From assembly GCA_964510515.1 (NCBI GenBank), contig CAZEAU010000011.1, positions 1 to 64,000 on the forward strand: a stretch of 64,000 bases of DNA, read 5' to 3'. Under the pieces are notes generated by a model. The model saw only the letters and a program-made list of their open reading frames with translations, made no database searches and had not been told where the DNA came from. Shown in pieces: positions 27,898 to 36,618 of the stretch (its first letter is position 1; each line of letters starts with the position of its first letter). The DNA comes from SURF-21 sp964510515. GTDB lineage: Bacteria > Actinomycetota > Geothermincolia > Geothermincolales > RBG-13-55-18. The position numbers and the translations under genes were made by a program.

Positions 27898-28749
27898 CTA
27901 CGGGGCATGGCCGAGGATCATGCCGCCCACGGTGAGGAGGAGGAAGGAGGGGAGGATGAGAAATACCAGGGGGAGGAGGATGAGCACCGAGACGCGCGCG
28001 GCGTGCACCCGGTCTTTCTCCCGCCTGGCGTTTCTGAGCTCCGTCGCCAGCTCCTCCAGGGTGTCGGCCACGGGAGCGCCGAACTCCTCGGCCCGGGCCA
28101 GGGTGCGGCTGAAGCGGCGCATCTCCCGGCACGGGTGGTCGCGCGCGGCGCGCAGCGCCGCGGCAGCGCTCTCGCCCATGCGTATGCGCTCGAGCACGCG
28201 CTCCATCTCCTCGCGCGAACAGGGATTGCTGCAGGCGGATGCGGCGTGGCGAAAGGCGGACGGCAAGCTCTCGCCCGAGTAGCAGAGCACGGCCATGAGG
28301 TCCACCACCTCGGGGAGGTCGCGGGCGAGGCGCTCACGGCGCCGGGCGGCCATCCTCTTGAGCAGGAGGAGTGGCAGCCGGCGGCCCGCCGCGAAGAGGA
28401 GGGGGGCGAGGGCCAGGGCGGGAAGGCCCAGGGGGAGGCAGAGGGCGGCGAGCGAGAGTCCCGCGGCGGCGCGCATCCCCTGGAGGTAATGCGGCGACCA
28501 TCCCGTCCCCGACCCGGCCAGAACCGCGAGCGCCTCCTCCCCGGGCTCGGGGGATACTGCTTTCCCCAGCCGGATAACCCATGCCCGCGGAGGCGGGGGG
28601 AGGCGGAGCGCCGCGCGCGCGGCCGGGCCCTCCTTGTCCTCCAGGGCGGTCGCGCTGAGGGCGAAGGCACGGCGCGCGCGGCGCCTCGCGGCGCGCAGGG
28701 CCAGGGCGGCCAGCGCGAGGGCGGCGAAGGCGGCGGCGGCGAGGTCCAT
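27898..28749 (-). CDS. tadC: Tad pilus platform protein TadC
   Basis: A 283-residue type II secretion F-domain protein with an N-terminal helix and three more membrane helices. The cytoplasmic F domain has the family pattern (LPEVVDLMAVLCYSGESLPSAF and FGAPVADTLEELATELR, in part). It would form the inner-membrane platform with TadB. Its ATG starts on the base after the tadB stop. The N-terminal 60 residues are unusually Ala/Arg-rich. Confidence 0.9.
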   Translation of the reverse strand: MDLAAAAFAALALAALALRAARRRARRAFALSATALEDKEGPAARAALRLPPPPRAWVIRLGKAVSPEPGEEALAVLAGSGTGWSPHYLQGMRAAAGLSLAALCLPLGLPALALAPLLFAAGRRLPLLLLKRMAARRRERLARDLPEVVDLMAVLCYSGESLPSAFRHAASACSNPCSREEMERVLERIRMGESAAAALRAARDHPCREMRRFSRTLARAEEFGAPVADTLEELATELRNARREKDRVHAARVSVLILLPLVFLILPSFLLLTVGGMILGHAP

Positions 28750-29610
28750 CTATGCCTCCTCGCCGACCATTCTGCGGATGATGATGAAGGCGGCGGCGTT
28801 GAGCGCCAGCGCCACGGCGATGATCACGTTCCCCGTGGGGGTGGCCAGGAGCGGGCGCAGCGAGCGCGGGTTCAGGGCCGCCTGCACGAGGAGGAACACC
28901 GCGGGCAGGGAGGCGACGAGGTACCCGGAGGCGCGGCTCTGGGAGGTGAGGATGCGGGCCTCGCGCCTCGCCTCCAGGCCGCTCGCCACGCGCCGGCGCA
29001 GCCTCTCCAGGATGCGGGGAAGGTCGCCTCCCTTGCCGTGCATGAGGCCGATAACGGAAAAAGTGAGGCGCAGCGAGGGAGAGGAAGACCCGGCGGCGGC
29101 ACTGGACATGGCCTCCTCCAGGCCGCTTCCCATGCGCAGCTCCTTGAGCACCCCCTTGATGTCTTCGCCCAGTTCCGGCCCGACGTCTTCCCGGCTCACC
29201 TCCAGGGCCTGCCGCAGCGAGAGCCCCGCGCGCAGAGACTGCGAGAGCGAGTCGATGAGCTCCGTGACCTGCTCCTCCTTTCTCGCCCTGGCCCTGCCGC
29301 GTGCGCGCCCGCTCAAGAGCCCCCTCGCCAGCGTGCCCGCGGGCCAGAGCAGGGAGGCGAGGAGCACGCTGCGCGTCAGCAGCAGGGCGGCCAGGGAGAG
29401 CAGGGCGGGAAGGATGAACAGGCGGCGCTTCCCCGCTGCCGCGAGCAGGAAAGCCCCCAAGGCGCGGCGCGGCCGCCCGGTGTGCTCGTCCCCGCCGCCG
29501 GCGGACAGCAGGGCCAAAGATCTCTCCCTCCTCCTGGCGGGGACGCCGCGGGCGAGCGAGGCCAGGCTCAGCGCGATGAGCGCGCAGGAGGCCGCCAGGA
29601 CCGTTTTCAT
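28750..29610 (-). CDS. tadB: Tad pilus platform protein TadB
   Basis: A 286-residue type II secretion F-domain protein. Two helices lie near residues 45-85, followed by the cytoplasmic F domain (LIDSLSQSLRAGLSLRQALE) and C-terminal helices (about 215-280). It pairs with TadC as the platform for pilus assembly. It overlaps tadA by 4 bp at its start. Confidence 0.9.
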   Translation of the reverse strand: MKTVLAASCALIALSLASLARGVPARRRERSLALLSAGGGDEHTGRPRRALGAFLLAAAGKRRLFILPALLSLAALLLTRSVLLASLLWPAGTLARGLLSGRARGRARARKEEQVTELIDSLSQSLRAGLSLRQALEVSREDVGPELGEDIKGVLKELRMGSGLEEAMSSAAAGSSSPSLRLTFSVIGLMHGKGGDLPRILERLRRRVASGLEARREARILTSQSRASGYLVASLPAVFLLVQAALNPRSLRPLLATPTGNVIIAVALALNAAAFIIIRRMVGEEA

Positions 29611-30848
29611 CCCGGGGTCGGGGCGGGGACCTCGACCTTCACCACCTTCCGCGCCGTGTCGGCATCGCCGTCGGAGGCGATGAGCTTGAGGGGAGCGGTT
29701 TCCTCCCCCGGGGCGGAGGAGGCGGAGACGGCGGCGGGGGCGAGGCGCATCCCCTCGGCGTTGCGCTCCATGACCACCATCTCGCCCACCCGCCGCTCGC
29801 CGCCGGGAGAGCGTTCCATGTGCACCATGACGTCCACCGCCCGCTCTATCTGCTCCCTCAGCGTGTGGGCGGGAAGCCCCACGCCCGCGGTCAAGGCCAT
29901 GGTCTCCAGGCGGGAGAGGGCGTCGCGCGGCGAGTTCGCGTGCACCGTGGTCATGGATCCGCGGTGCCCCGTGTTCAACGCCTGCAAAAGGTCCAGGGCT
30001 TCGGGTCCCCTCACCTCGCCGACGATGATGCGATCGGGGCGCATTCTAAGCGCGTTGCGCAGCAGGTCCCTCATGGTGACCTCCCCCCTGCCCTCCAGGT
30101 TGGGGGGACGGGTCTCGAGCGGCACCACGTGCGCCCGCTGCAGCCGCAGCTCGGCCGCATCCTCCAGGGTGATGACGCGTTCCTCTTCGCCGATGCAGGA
30201 GGAGAAAGTGCCCAGGAGCGTGGTCTTGCCCGTGCCCGTCCCTCCCGAGATGACCACGCTTCTCTTCTCCCTCACCGCCCTTGCGAGGAACACGGCCTGG
30301 CCGCGCGTGAGCGTCCCCAGGGACACCATCTCCTCGATACTGTAGGGGCGGCTGCGGAATTTGCGTATGGTCAGCACCGGCCCCAGGAGGGAGAGGGGTG
30401 GCAGGATGACGTTGACCCGGGAGCCGTCGGGGAGCCTGGCGTCCACGTAAGGGGAGGCCTCGTCTACGTGCAGGCCCAGGGGGCCGATGATGCGGTCGAT
30501 GATGCGGTAGATTTCCCCCTCGCCCTCCAGCGCGACCTCACAGGGCAGGATGCGGCCCGCCCGCTCCACGTAAACACCGTGGGCGCCGTTGACCATGATC
30601 TCGCTGATCTCCTCGTTGCGCACCAGCGCCTCCAGCGGGCCAAGGCCCAGGATCTCGTCCAGGAGCCTCTGCAGCAGGCGCTGCATCTCGCGGGGGTCGA
30701 GGACGAGGCCCTCCTCCCAGGCCACCTCCCTCGCCGTGCGCAGGAGCCACTTCCTGTTCTCCGCTGCGCCGCACTGCGTGAGGAGGGCGGCGTCCGCGCC
30801 CATCCTCTCCCCCACCTTCTCCTTCAACCTGGCATAGACTTCCCTCAT
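29607..30848 (-). CDS. tadA: Tad secretion ATPase TadA/CpaF
   Basis: A 413-residue hexameric ATPase that drives Flp pilus assembly. The N-terminal domain (about 1-100) leads to Walker A SGGTGTGKTT (about 199-208), the Asp box around ITLEDAAELR, Walker B IIVGEVRGPEALDLL and the His box HANSPRDALSRLE. The last ~60 residues are a low-complexity tail beyond the usual CpaF end. The gene overlaps both tadZ and tadB by 4 bp, so the operon is tightly coupled. Confidence 0.95.
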   Translation of the reverse strand: MREVYARLKEKVGERMGADAALLTQCGAAENRKWLLRTAREVAWEEGLVLDPREMQRLLQRLLDEILGLGPLEALVRNEEISEIMVNGAHGVYVERAGRILPCEVALEGEGEIYRIIDRIIGPLGLHVDEASPYVDARLPDGSRVNVILPPLSLLGPVLTIRKFRSRPYSIEEMVSLGTLTRGQAVFLARAVREKRSVVISGGTGTGKTTLLGTFSSCIGEEERVITLEDAAELRLQRAHVVPLETRPPNLEGRGEVTMRDLLRNALRMRPDRIIVGEVRGPEALDLLQALNTGHRGSMTTVHANSPRDALSRLETMALTAGVGLPAHTLREQIERAVDVMVHMERSPGGERRVGEMVVMERNAEGMRLAPAAVSASSAPGEETAPLKLIASDGDADTARKVVKVEVPAPTPG

Positions 30849-32077
30849 CTTCTACCTCCGTTCAGGAGCGCGCCGCCGCGCCGCCTCCACGCGCGCCCGG
30901 GGGCGGCGTCGCCGGCGCGGGCCGCGCCGCCGTATCCGAGGGAGGCGGCCACGGCGAGCATGTTCCTCCCCAGGGGGGAGTCGGCGCGGGGCAGGCTCCC
31001 CAGCTCCGCGAAGTCGAGGCCGGAGCGGGGGTCGTCAGGCAGGGCGGCGATGAGGTCTATGCCCGCCGCCCGGGCCAGCTCGGGTGGGCTCAAGGTGTGG
31101 TGGGGCCCGCAGGCGTTGACCACCAGCTTGAGGCGGTCGTGCTCCAGGCCCGCCCGCAGCAGGGCCGAGGCCGCGCCGCGGGCGCAGGTGGCGGCCAGGG
31201 TGTCCGGGCGGGAGACCAGCAGCACCGTGGGGTCGTGGACGAGGAGGGGAGGAAAAGCGCGCAGGAAACCCGCGTGGTGGTCGAAGACGACGAGGTCGAA
31301 GAGGAAGAGCAGGTTGCGCAGCAGGGCCCCGGGAGCGGCATCGGGCGTGGCGCCGTCGCCGCAGGGGAGGAGGTGAAAGCCGGCGGCATGGCGGTGTACC
31401 GATACCCGGATGAGGTCCCACGAGACATCCTCCGCCAGCGGCAGGAGGTCCGATACCGTTTTTCCCTCGCCGCGGGGCTTGAGGAAGAGAAGCTGGGAGA
31501 GGGAACGCCTGCCCTCCATGAGCAGCACGCGCCTGCCCGCGGAGGAGGCGGCCGCGGCCAGCGAACAGGCGAGGAGCGTGCTGCCCACCCCCCCCTTGCA
31601 CCCCACCAGGATGAGCAGGCCGCTTCTTCTCCCTGCCTCCCCCTCTCTCCCCCGCTGCGGGCGGGGAAGTCCCTCTCCCGCGCGATGTATGTCCAGCACG
31701 CGCTTGACCTCGGCATAGAGTTCCTCCCGGCCGCATGCGGCGGCGTCGATGAGCCCGCCATATTTCAAGGGCAGGCGCAGCAGTTCCGCCAGCCTGTCCT
31801 CGCCCCAAGTCTCCCCGGCGTGCGAGATGAAGAAGGTGACGGGCGCGCTCAGCCAGGCGGCGTCCTGGGCGGGCCCCGTGGCCGGATCCAGGTCCTCCAG
31901 CAGGGAGGGCGAGGCGAGGAGCGCGTGCGGACGGAAGCGTTGCAGCAGGCGCACGAGGTCGGAGACGGAACGCGCTATCCCGCAGAGGTCCAGAAGGGGG
32001 TGGCTCTCGAGCGAGGAGATGATGCCCGGCGCCATCTCCCCAGCGGATAGTGCCACCGCAACCGCTATCGATTCCAT
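30845..32077 (-). CDS. tadZ: TadZ/CpaE-type pilus localisation ATPase
   Basis: A 410-residue protein with a receiver-like N-terminal domain (about 1-120) and a MinD/ParA-type ATPase domain carrying a deviant Walker A, GCKGGVGSTLLA (about 156-167). TadZ proteins position the pilus machine at the pole. The ParA-type catalytic region is degenerate downstream, as in many TadZ proteins. I use the ATG reading MESIAVAVAL, with GGTGG 7 nt before it; two in-frame ATGs lie just upstream. It is the first gene of the tad operon. Confidence 0.85.
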   Translation of the reverse strand: MESIAVAVALSAGEMAPGIISSLESHPLLDLCGIARSVSDLVRLLQRFRPHALLASPSLLEDLDPATGPAQDAAWLSAPVTFFISHAGETWGEDRLAELLRLPLKYGGLIDAAACGREELYAEVKRVLDIHRAGEGLPRPQRGREGEAGRRSGLLILVGCKGGVGSTLLACSLAAAASSAGRRVLLMEGRRSLSQLLFLKPRGEGKTVSDLLPLAEDVSWDLIRVSVHRHAAGFHLLPCGDGATPDAAPGALLRNLLFLFDLVVFDHHAGFLRAFPPLLVHDPTVLLVSRPDTLAATCARGAASALLRAGLEHDRLKLVVNACGPHHTLSPPELARAAGIDLIAALPDDPRSGLDFAELGSLPRADSPLGRNMLAVAASLGYGGAARAGDAAPGRAWRRRGGALLNGGRR

Positions 32078-32091
32078 GTTCATCCACCACC

Positions 32092-32137
32092 TGTCATATA
32101 ACATGATAAAGATACATAAGTTAATTATAATTGTCAA
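32092..32137 (-). promoter_or_regulatory. tad operon promoter with palindromic operator candidate
   Basis: On the minus strand TTGACA (32132-32137), a 17-bp spacer and TATCTT (32109-32114) form a strong core promoter in an AT-rich island. Right after it, at the expected start site, lies TGTTATATGACA (32092-32103), an imperfect 12-bp palindrome. A perfect version overlaps the -10 box of the pseudokinase gene at 47.93 kb. It is a plausible repressor site. Confidence 0.7.
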
Positions 32138-32328
32138 TATGCTGCCGGGGCCCACCCGATGTGCGCGCCGCGCGTGCCCCCGCCGGGAGCGGGTCTCCAC
32201 GCCCCACGCGCCGGCGACGGGGAACCCGCGTCAAGCATGCTGCGTCTGGTTTGAAATAGGCGGCTCTGTTGTGATAAAAAGAGGCGTAAGCTGCGCCGAC
32301 GGATACCCGGAAGGACGGATTCGAGCCC

Positions 32329-33075
32329 ATGCAGATGCGGAGAGGGAAAAGCGCGCCGGCGGCGGTGGCGGCGCTCCTGGCGCTGGTTCTCATCCTGGCC
32401 TCGGCCGCGGGGTGCGGCGGCGAGGGCGGGGGCGGGGAGGAAACGGCCGAGCCGGGCATGGAGGAGCTCTGGGCCAGGGCGGAGCAGGCGGACAGCGCCA
32501 TCGAGTCCTGGCACATGGAGATCGCCAGCTATTACGAGAACACCCAGTATGGCAGCGGCCAGATCCAGAGCATCATCATCGCCGTCAACGGGGACGACCT
32601 GCACGAGCAGGACCTGCTCCTGGGGCAGGTGTATTTCGAGCATAAGCGCGTGGGGGGGAAGCAGTACAACAAGGATGTGGCCGCCGGCACCTGGAGCGAG
32701 GTGGCGCCCGACGAGACCTCCTCCGCGGACGTCTCCGCCTATACCTCCCGCTTCCTGGAGCTCCCCGCCCTGGCCGATACCCGGGAATACCTGGGCAGGG
32801 AGGCGGAGGGTGACGGCGAGGCGGAGCGCTTCCGCTTTACCCTGGGCCCCGAGAGCGTGAGGGGGATGTTCTCCGCCCAGCCCTCTTTCGACTTCAGCGA
32901 GAACGACGGCGGCGAGGTCGAGGTGTGGATAGACAGCAGCCATTACTATCTCGTCCGCTACGAGCTCTTGATCAGAAACGTGATCATCCCGGAGAAGATA
33001 GGCAGGGGAGATATCAGGTTCGTGGTCAGCATCCGCGATATCAACCAGCCGGTAATTATTACTCCCCCCGCCTGA
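32329..33075 (+). CDS. Lipoprotein, hypothetical
   Basis: A 248-residue secreted lipoprotein. The signal peptide ends in the lipobox LASAAGC (Cys about residue 29), followed by a Gly/Glu-rich linker. The mature part (about 40-248) is mixed alpha/beta with alternating polar/hydrophobic strands, reminiscent of LppX/LolA-like half-barrel lipoproteins; I infer this from pattern only. It is divergent from the tad operon, with 251 bases between them. Its ribosome site is weak. Confidence 0.75.
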   Translation: MQMRRGKSAPAAVAALLALVLILASAAGCGGEGGGGEETAEPGMEELWARAEQADSAIESWHMEIASYYENTQYGSGQIQSIIIAVNGDDLHEQDLLLGQVYFEHKRVGGKQYNKDVAAGTWSEVAPDETSSADVSAYTSRFLELPALADTREYLGREAEGDGEAERFRFTLGPESVRGMFSAQPSFDFSENDGGEVEVWIDSSHYYLVRYELLIRNVIIPEKIGRGDIRFVVSIRDINQPVIITPPA

Positions 33076-33213
33076 CCGCGCATCGCGGGGTTGCGGACCC
33101 CGCCCGCGGCCCCCGGCCGCGACGTTAGCCTCAGGCCCGGCTGCTTGGTACCATGGGTGATGGAGGGCGGACGGAGAGGCGGTGGCGCAAGCGGCGGACA
33201 TGGAGGTGTGGCA

Positions 33214-34473
33214 TTGAACTGCCCCAGGCATCCCAATAAGCGCGCGGTGGCTTCCTGTAAGGACTGCGGCGGGCAGTTCTGCATCGAATGTGTTCGGGAG
33301 ACCGACCAGACCACCCTGTGCCCGGACTGCTACCGCCGCAAAATGGGCGATATCGCGCGGGAGTTCGCCGCGCCCGCCCCGCCGCGCGCCGGGCGCGGCC
33401 CGGCCCCGGACCCGACCACGGCGCCGGCGGAGGATTTTCTCTCCCAGGGCCCCGACGACGACTTCAGCAGCCTCGCCACGAGGCCGCCCCGCTCGGGAAG
33501 GCGCCGGGGGCGCAGGGCATCCCGGATCACCGCCGCGCGGCGGGATCCCGGGGGGGAGGCCGCGGGGGCGAAAGAACCAGCGGAGCGCGAGGAGGCACCG
33601 CAGGCAGGCGCGGAGCCCCCGCCGCGGGCGAAGAGGGCGCTCTCCGCCGCTTCCGGGGGCCCGGCGTCCGAGGACGAATTGTTGCAGGACGTCATGTCCA
33701 CGCTGCTCAAACCGCAGGGCGCCGCGCACGGGGCGGCGGCGGGGGAGACGGGGGCGTCCGCCGCCGGCGAGGACGCCGCGGGAGTCCTCCTGCGCGCGCG
33801 GAAGCGCGCGAAAAGGGCGAGGGTGGAGGCGCGAGAGAAGAGGAAGGCGAAGAAGGCGCTTGCGGCCATGGACGCAGACGGGGGGAGCGGGCCCAGCCAG
33901 CGCTGGTCCTTCCTGGCCCAGCCACGTTCGGTGGAGTACACTCTCATCGCCGACTCCTGGTGGAGGGCGGCGGCCTTCGTGGCCCTAATGTTCCTGCTGG
34001 GGATGGCCCTGTGGGCGCTCCCCAACGCCTACCTCATCCCCAAGGACCAGGAATACGGTATCCATGCCGTGCTCATAGGCATTCTCCTCGGCCTGGCCTT
34101 CTGGTGGAAGGCGAGCAGGAAGCATTCCACCAAGCTCGCCGTACAGGCGGCCCTGACCACCTTCTTCGCGCTCTTTATCGGGGAATTCCTGCACTGGTTC
34201 CTGGTGGTTGTGAGGTTCAGGGCCTTGCGCACCATATTCTTCGACCTCGTCTCCTTCCGCTTCCTGTGGGAAAACGGAGGGGAGGTCCTCAAGTACACCG
34301 TGGAGGCGATGTTTCCCGCCGCCTTCCTCTGGCTGCTCTTCCTTCCCGCCCTGGCCGCCTTCATCGTGGGATTCGGCATGCCCCCCATCCCCGAGATATT
34401 CTTCCAGGCATGGCATGCCCTCAGGGGGCGTGGGGCGGGGGAAAAGGGAGCGAGGCATGGCCTGGAGACTTGA
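33214..34473 (+). CDS. B-box zinc-finger membrane protein
   Basis: A 419-residue protein. The N-terminus is a B-box-type zinc finger (CPRHPNKRAVASCKDCGGQ, then FCIECV and LCPDC) of about 45 residues. A disordered Pro/Arg/Glu-rich stretch follows (about 60-240), with a basic helix near 215-235, then four to five membrane helices at the C-terminus (about 255-405). I prefer TTG as the start: it lies 7 nt after GGAGG, and earlier in-frame codons add residues before the zinc finger. The role is unknown. It overlaps the STAS gene by 17 bp. Confidence 0.75.
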   Translation: MNCPRHPNKRAVASCKDCGGQFCIECVRETDQTTLCPDCYRRKMGDIAREFAAPAPPRAGRGPAPDPTTAPAEDFLSQGPDDDFSSLATRPPRSGRRRGRRASRITAARRDPGGEAAGAKEPAEREEAPQAGAEPPPRAKRALSAASGGPASEDELLQDVMSTLLKPQGAAHGAAAGETGASAAGEDAAGVLLRARKRAKRARVEAREKRKAKKALAAMDADGGSGPSQRWSFLAQPRSVEYTLIADSWWRAAAFVALMFLLGMALWALPNAYLIPKDQEYGIHAVLIGILLGLAFWWKASRKHSTKLAVQAALTTFFALFIGEFLHWFLVVVRFRALRTIFFDLVSFRFLWENGGEVLKYTVEAMFPAAFLWLLFLPALAAFIVGFGMPPIPEIFFQAWHALRGRGAGEKGARHGLET

Positions 34474-34798
34474 GGAGGTCGAGCCGGGGAGCGGGAGGGG
34501 CGTGGTGGAGGTCGAGGGGGTGGTGGACTCCACCAACCTCGAGGACTTCTTCGCCTTCCTGGGCTCGCTCTTCAAGCGGGGCATCGTCCGCATCGTGCTG
34601 GACATGGAGCACACCGGATACCTCTCCAGCGGAGGCCTTTCGGTCATCGCCGACGCCTACCGGCGGGCGGAGAAGGAGGGCGGCAAGCTGGTCATAGCCC
34701 GTGCCTCCGGCCTGGTAGCGGAGCTCCTCGAGGTGGCGCAGCTGGACCGGGTCATCGAGCTCTACGGGGGCCTGGAGGAGGCGCTCGCCGCCGTTTGA
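34457..34798 (+). CDS. STAS-domain protein (anti-anti-sigma factor family)
   Basis: A 113-residue single STAS domain. The phosphorylatable Ser lies in TGYLSSGGLSVIADA, where canonical SpoIIAA/RsbV have SSGLG, so regulation by a serine kinase is plausible but the motif is shifted. No anti-sigma factor or SpoIIE phosphatase is encoded nearby. It starts inside the 3' end of the zinc-finger membrane protein gene and is probably co-translated with it. Confidence 0.85.
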   Translation: MAWRLEEVEPGSGRGVVEVEGVVDSTNLEDFFAFLGSLFKRGIVRIVLDMEHTGYLSSGGLSVIADAYRRAEKEGGKLVIARASGLVAELLEVAQLDRVIELYGGLEEALAAV

Positions 34799-34807
34799 GC
34801 GCGGGCG

Positions 34808-36484
34808 CTAGACCGCCACCACGCGCATGACCTCCTCGATGGAGGTCAAACCCATCTTCACCTTGACGAAGCCATCGTCGCGCATGGTCAACAGGCCCTC
34901 CTCGATCGCCTGCTTCATGATCAGGGTGGCGGAGGCCTCCTTCACCGTGAGCCGCTGTATCTCGTCGCTCATGGGCATGACCTCGTAGAGGCCGATGCGC
35001 CCCTTGTAGCCGGTACCGTTGCACCTGGCGCAGCCGCTTTCGTTGGCCCTGTTCAGGACGAGCAGTTCGTCGCCGCCGTTCATGGGGAAGCCCAGGTTCT
35101 TGAGCACTTCCGGATCGGGCTCGTAGGGGACATTGCAGTTCGGGCAGAGCTTCCGCACCAGCCTCTGGGCCAGCACGCAGTTGATGGCCGAGGAGACGAG
35201 AAAGGACTCCACGCCCATCTCGATGAGGCGCGGCAGGGCGCTGGGGGCGTCGTTGGTGTGCAGGGTCGAGAGTACCAGGTGGCCGGTGAGGGCGGCCTCG
35301 ATGGCGGTTTTGGCCGTCTCCGGGTCGCGGATCTCTCCCACCATGAGGATGTCGGGGGAGGTGCGCAGGATATTGCGCAGGGCGTTGGCGAAGCTCAACC
35401 CCGCCTTGTGGTTAACCTGCACCTGGTTTATTCCCGCCAGGCGGTATTCCACCGGGTCCTCAACGGTGGTGATGTTCTTCTCGTCCGTGTTGAGCACGTT
35501 GAGGGTGGCGTAGAGGGAGGTGGACTTGCCGCTCCCGGTGGGCCCCGTGACCAGCAGGGCGCCGTGGGGGAGGGAGAAAGCCTCGCGGTATTTCTCCAGC
35601 GACTGGGGTAAAAAACCCAGGTCCTCCAGCTTGAGCAGGATGCTCGACTTGTCCAGGATGCGCATGACCACCTTCTCCCCGTACACGGTGGGAAGGACGG
35701 CGACGCGGAAGTCTATGGACTTGCCCGACGAGGTCATGCCGAAGTGGCCGTCCTGGGGGATGCGCCGCTCCGCGATATTGAGGTCGGAGATGATCTTGAT
35801 GCGCGAGACGATGCCGGCGTGGATGTTCTTGGGTATCCTTTTTATCTCCTGGCAGACGCCGTCGATGCGGTAGCGGATGAGCACCTCATCCTCCCTGGGA
35901 TCGATGTGGATGTCGCTTGCTCCGCGGTTGATGGCCTCGGCGATCATGGTGGTGGTGAAGCGCACCAGGGGGGTATCCTCCACCACTCCCGAGATGGCCT
36001 CGGGCTGGTCCTCGTCCTTGCCCTCCAGGGCCTCCTCCACCACGTCGGTGTCCAGGTGATAATAGCGCTGGATGGCGCTGAGGATGTCCTCCTTCGCGCT
36101 GACCACCGGCTTGACCTCGTAGCCGGTGCTCAGGCGGATGTCGTCCAGCGCGTAGATGTTGGTGGGGTCGGCCATGGCCACCACCAGCTTGCCGTCCTCG
36201 AAATCGATGGGGATGCAGCTGTAGCGCTGGGCGGTGGCCTCATCTATGGAGGTGGTCGCCTGGATGTTTATCTTGTAATCGAGAAGCTCTTCGTAGCCCA
36301 GCCCCAGCTCGTGGGCGATGACCTCCGCGAGCTGGTTCTCCTTGACCACGCCCATCTCGAGCAGGACCCTGCCCAGGGACGAGCCGGACTCTTTCTGGCG
36401 TTCCTGGGCCGCCTCCAGCTGCTCCTCGTTGATGACATCGTTCTTGATCAGCAGCTGCGACAGCCTGTCCGTGGCTGAAGACAC
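34808..36484 (-). CDS. PilB/GspE-type type IV pilus assembly ATPase
   Basis: A 558-residue ATPase with an N-terminal MshEN/GspE-N domain (about 1-150), the catalytic core with Walker A GPTGSGKST (about 313-321), Asp box TTVEDPVEYR, Walker B DILMVGEIRDPETA and His box LSTLHTNDAPSALPR. Two CxxC pairs (CPNC, CARC, about 448-482) form the zinc site typical of PilB/GspE. It powers type IV pilus or type II secretion assembly. It stands alone here without PilC, PilT or pilins, and is not part of the Tad operon. Confidence 0.93.
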   Translation of the reverse strand: MSSATDRLSQLLIKNDVINEEQLEAAQERQKESGSSLGRVLLEMGVVKENQLAEVIAHELGLGYEELLDYKINIQATTSIDEATAQRYSCIPIDFEDGKLVVAMADPTNIYALDDIRLSTGYEVKPVVSAKEDILSAIQRYYHLDTDVVEEALEGKDEDQPEAISGVVEDTPLVRFTTTMIAEAINRGASDIHIDPREDEVLIRYRIDGVCQEIKRIPKNIHAGIVSRIKIISDLNIAERRIPQDGHFGMTSSGKSIDFRVAVLPTVYGEKVVMRILDKSSILLKLEDLGFLPQSLEKYREAFSLPHGALLVTGPTGSGKSTSLYATLNVLNTDEKNITTVEDPVEYRLAGINQVQVNHKAGLSFANALRNILRTSPDILMVGEIRDPETAKTAIEAALTGHLVLSTLHTNDAPSALPRLIEMGVESFLVSSAINCVLAQRLVRKLCPNCNVPYEPDPEVLKNLGFPMNGGDELLVLNRANESGCARCNGTGYKGRIGLYEVMPMSDEIQRLTVKEASATLIMKQAIEEGLLTMRDDGFVKVKMGLTSIEEVMRVVAV

Positions 36485-36618
36485 CGCGCCGTCTCCTCGC
36501 TTCCCTCTTCATCGGGTCATGCATGTCCCCGCACAATGTACCAATAGCATTAATCGGCGGGCAGGGGGACTTTCTATAGGTGTGTATGGGTGTGCGAGCG
36601 CGCCGACCTCGCCGGCTG

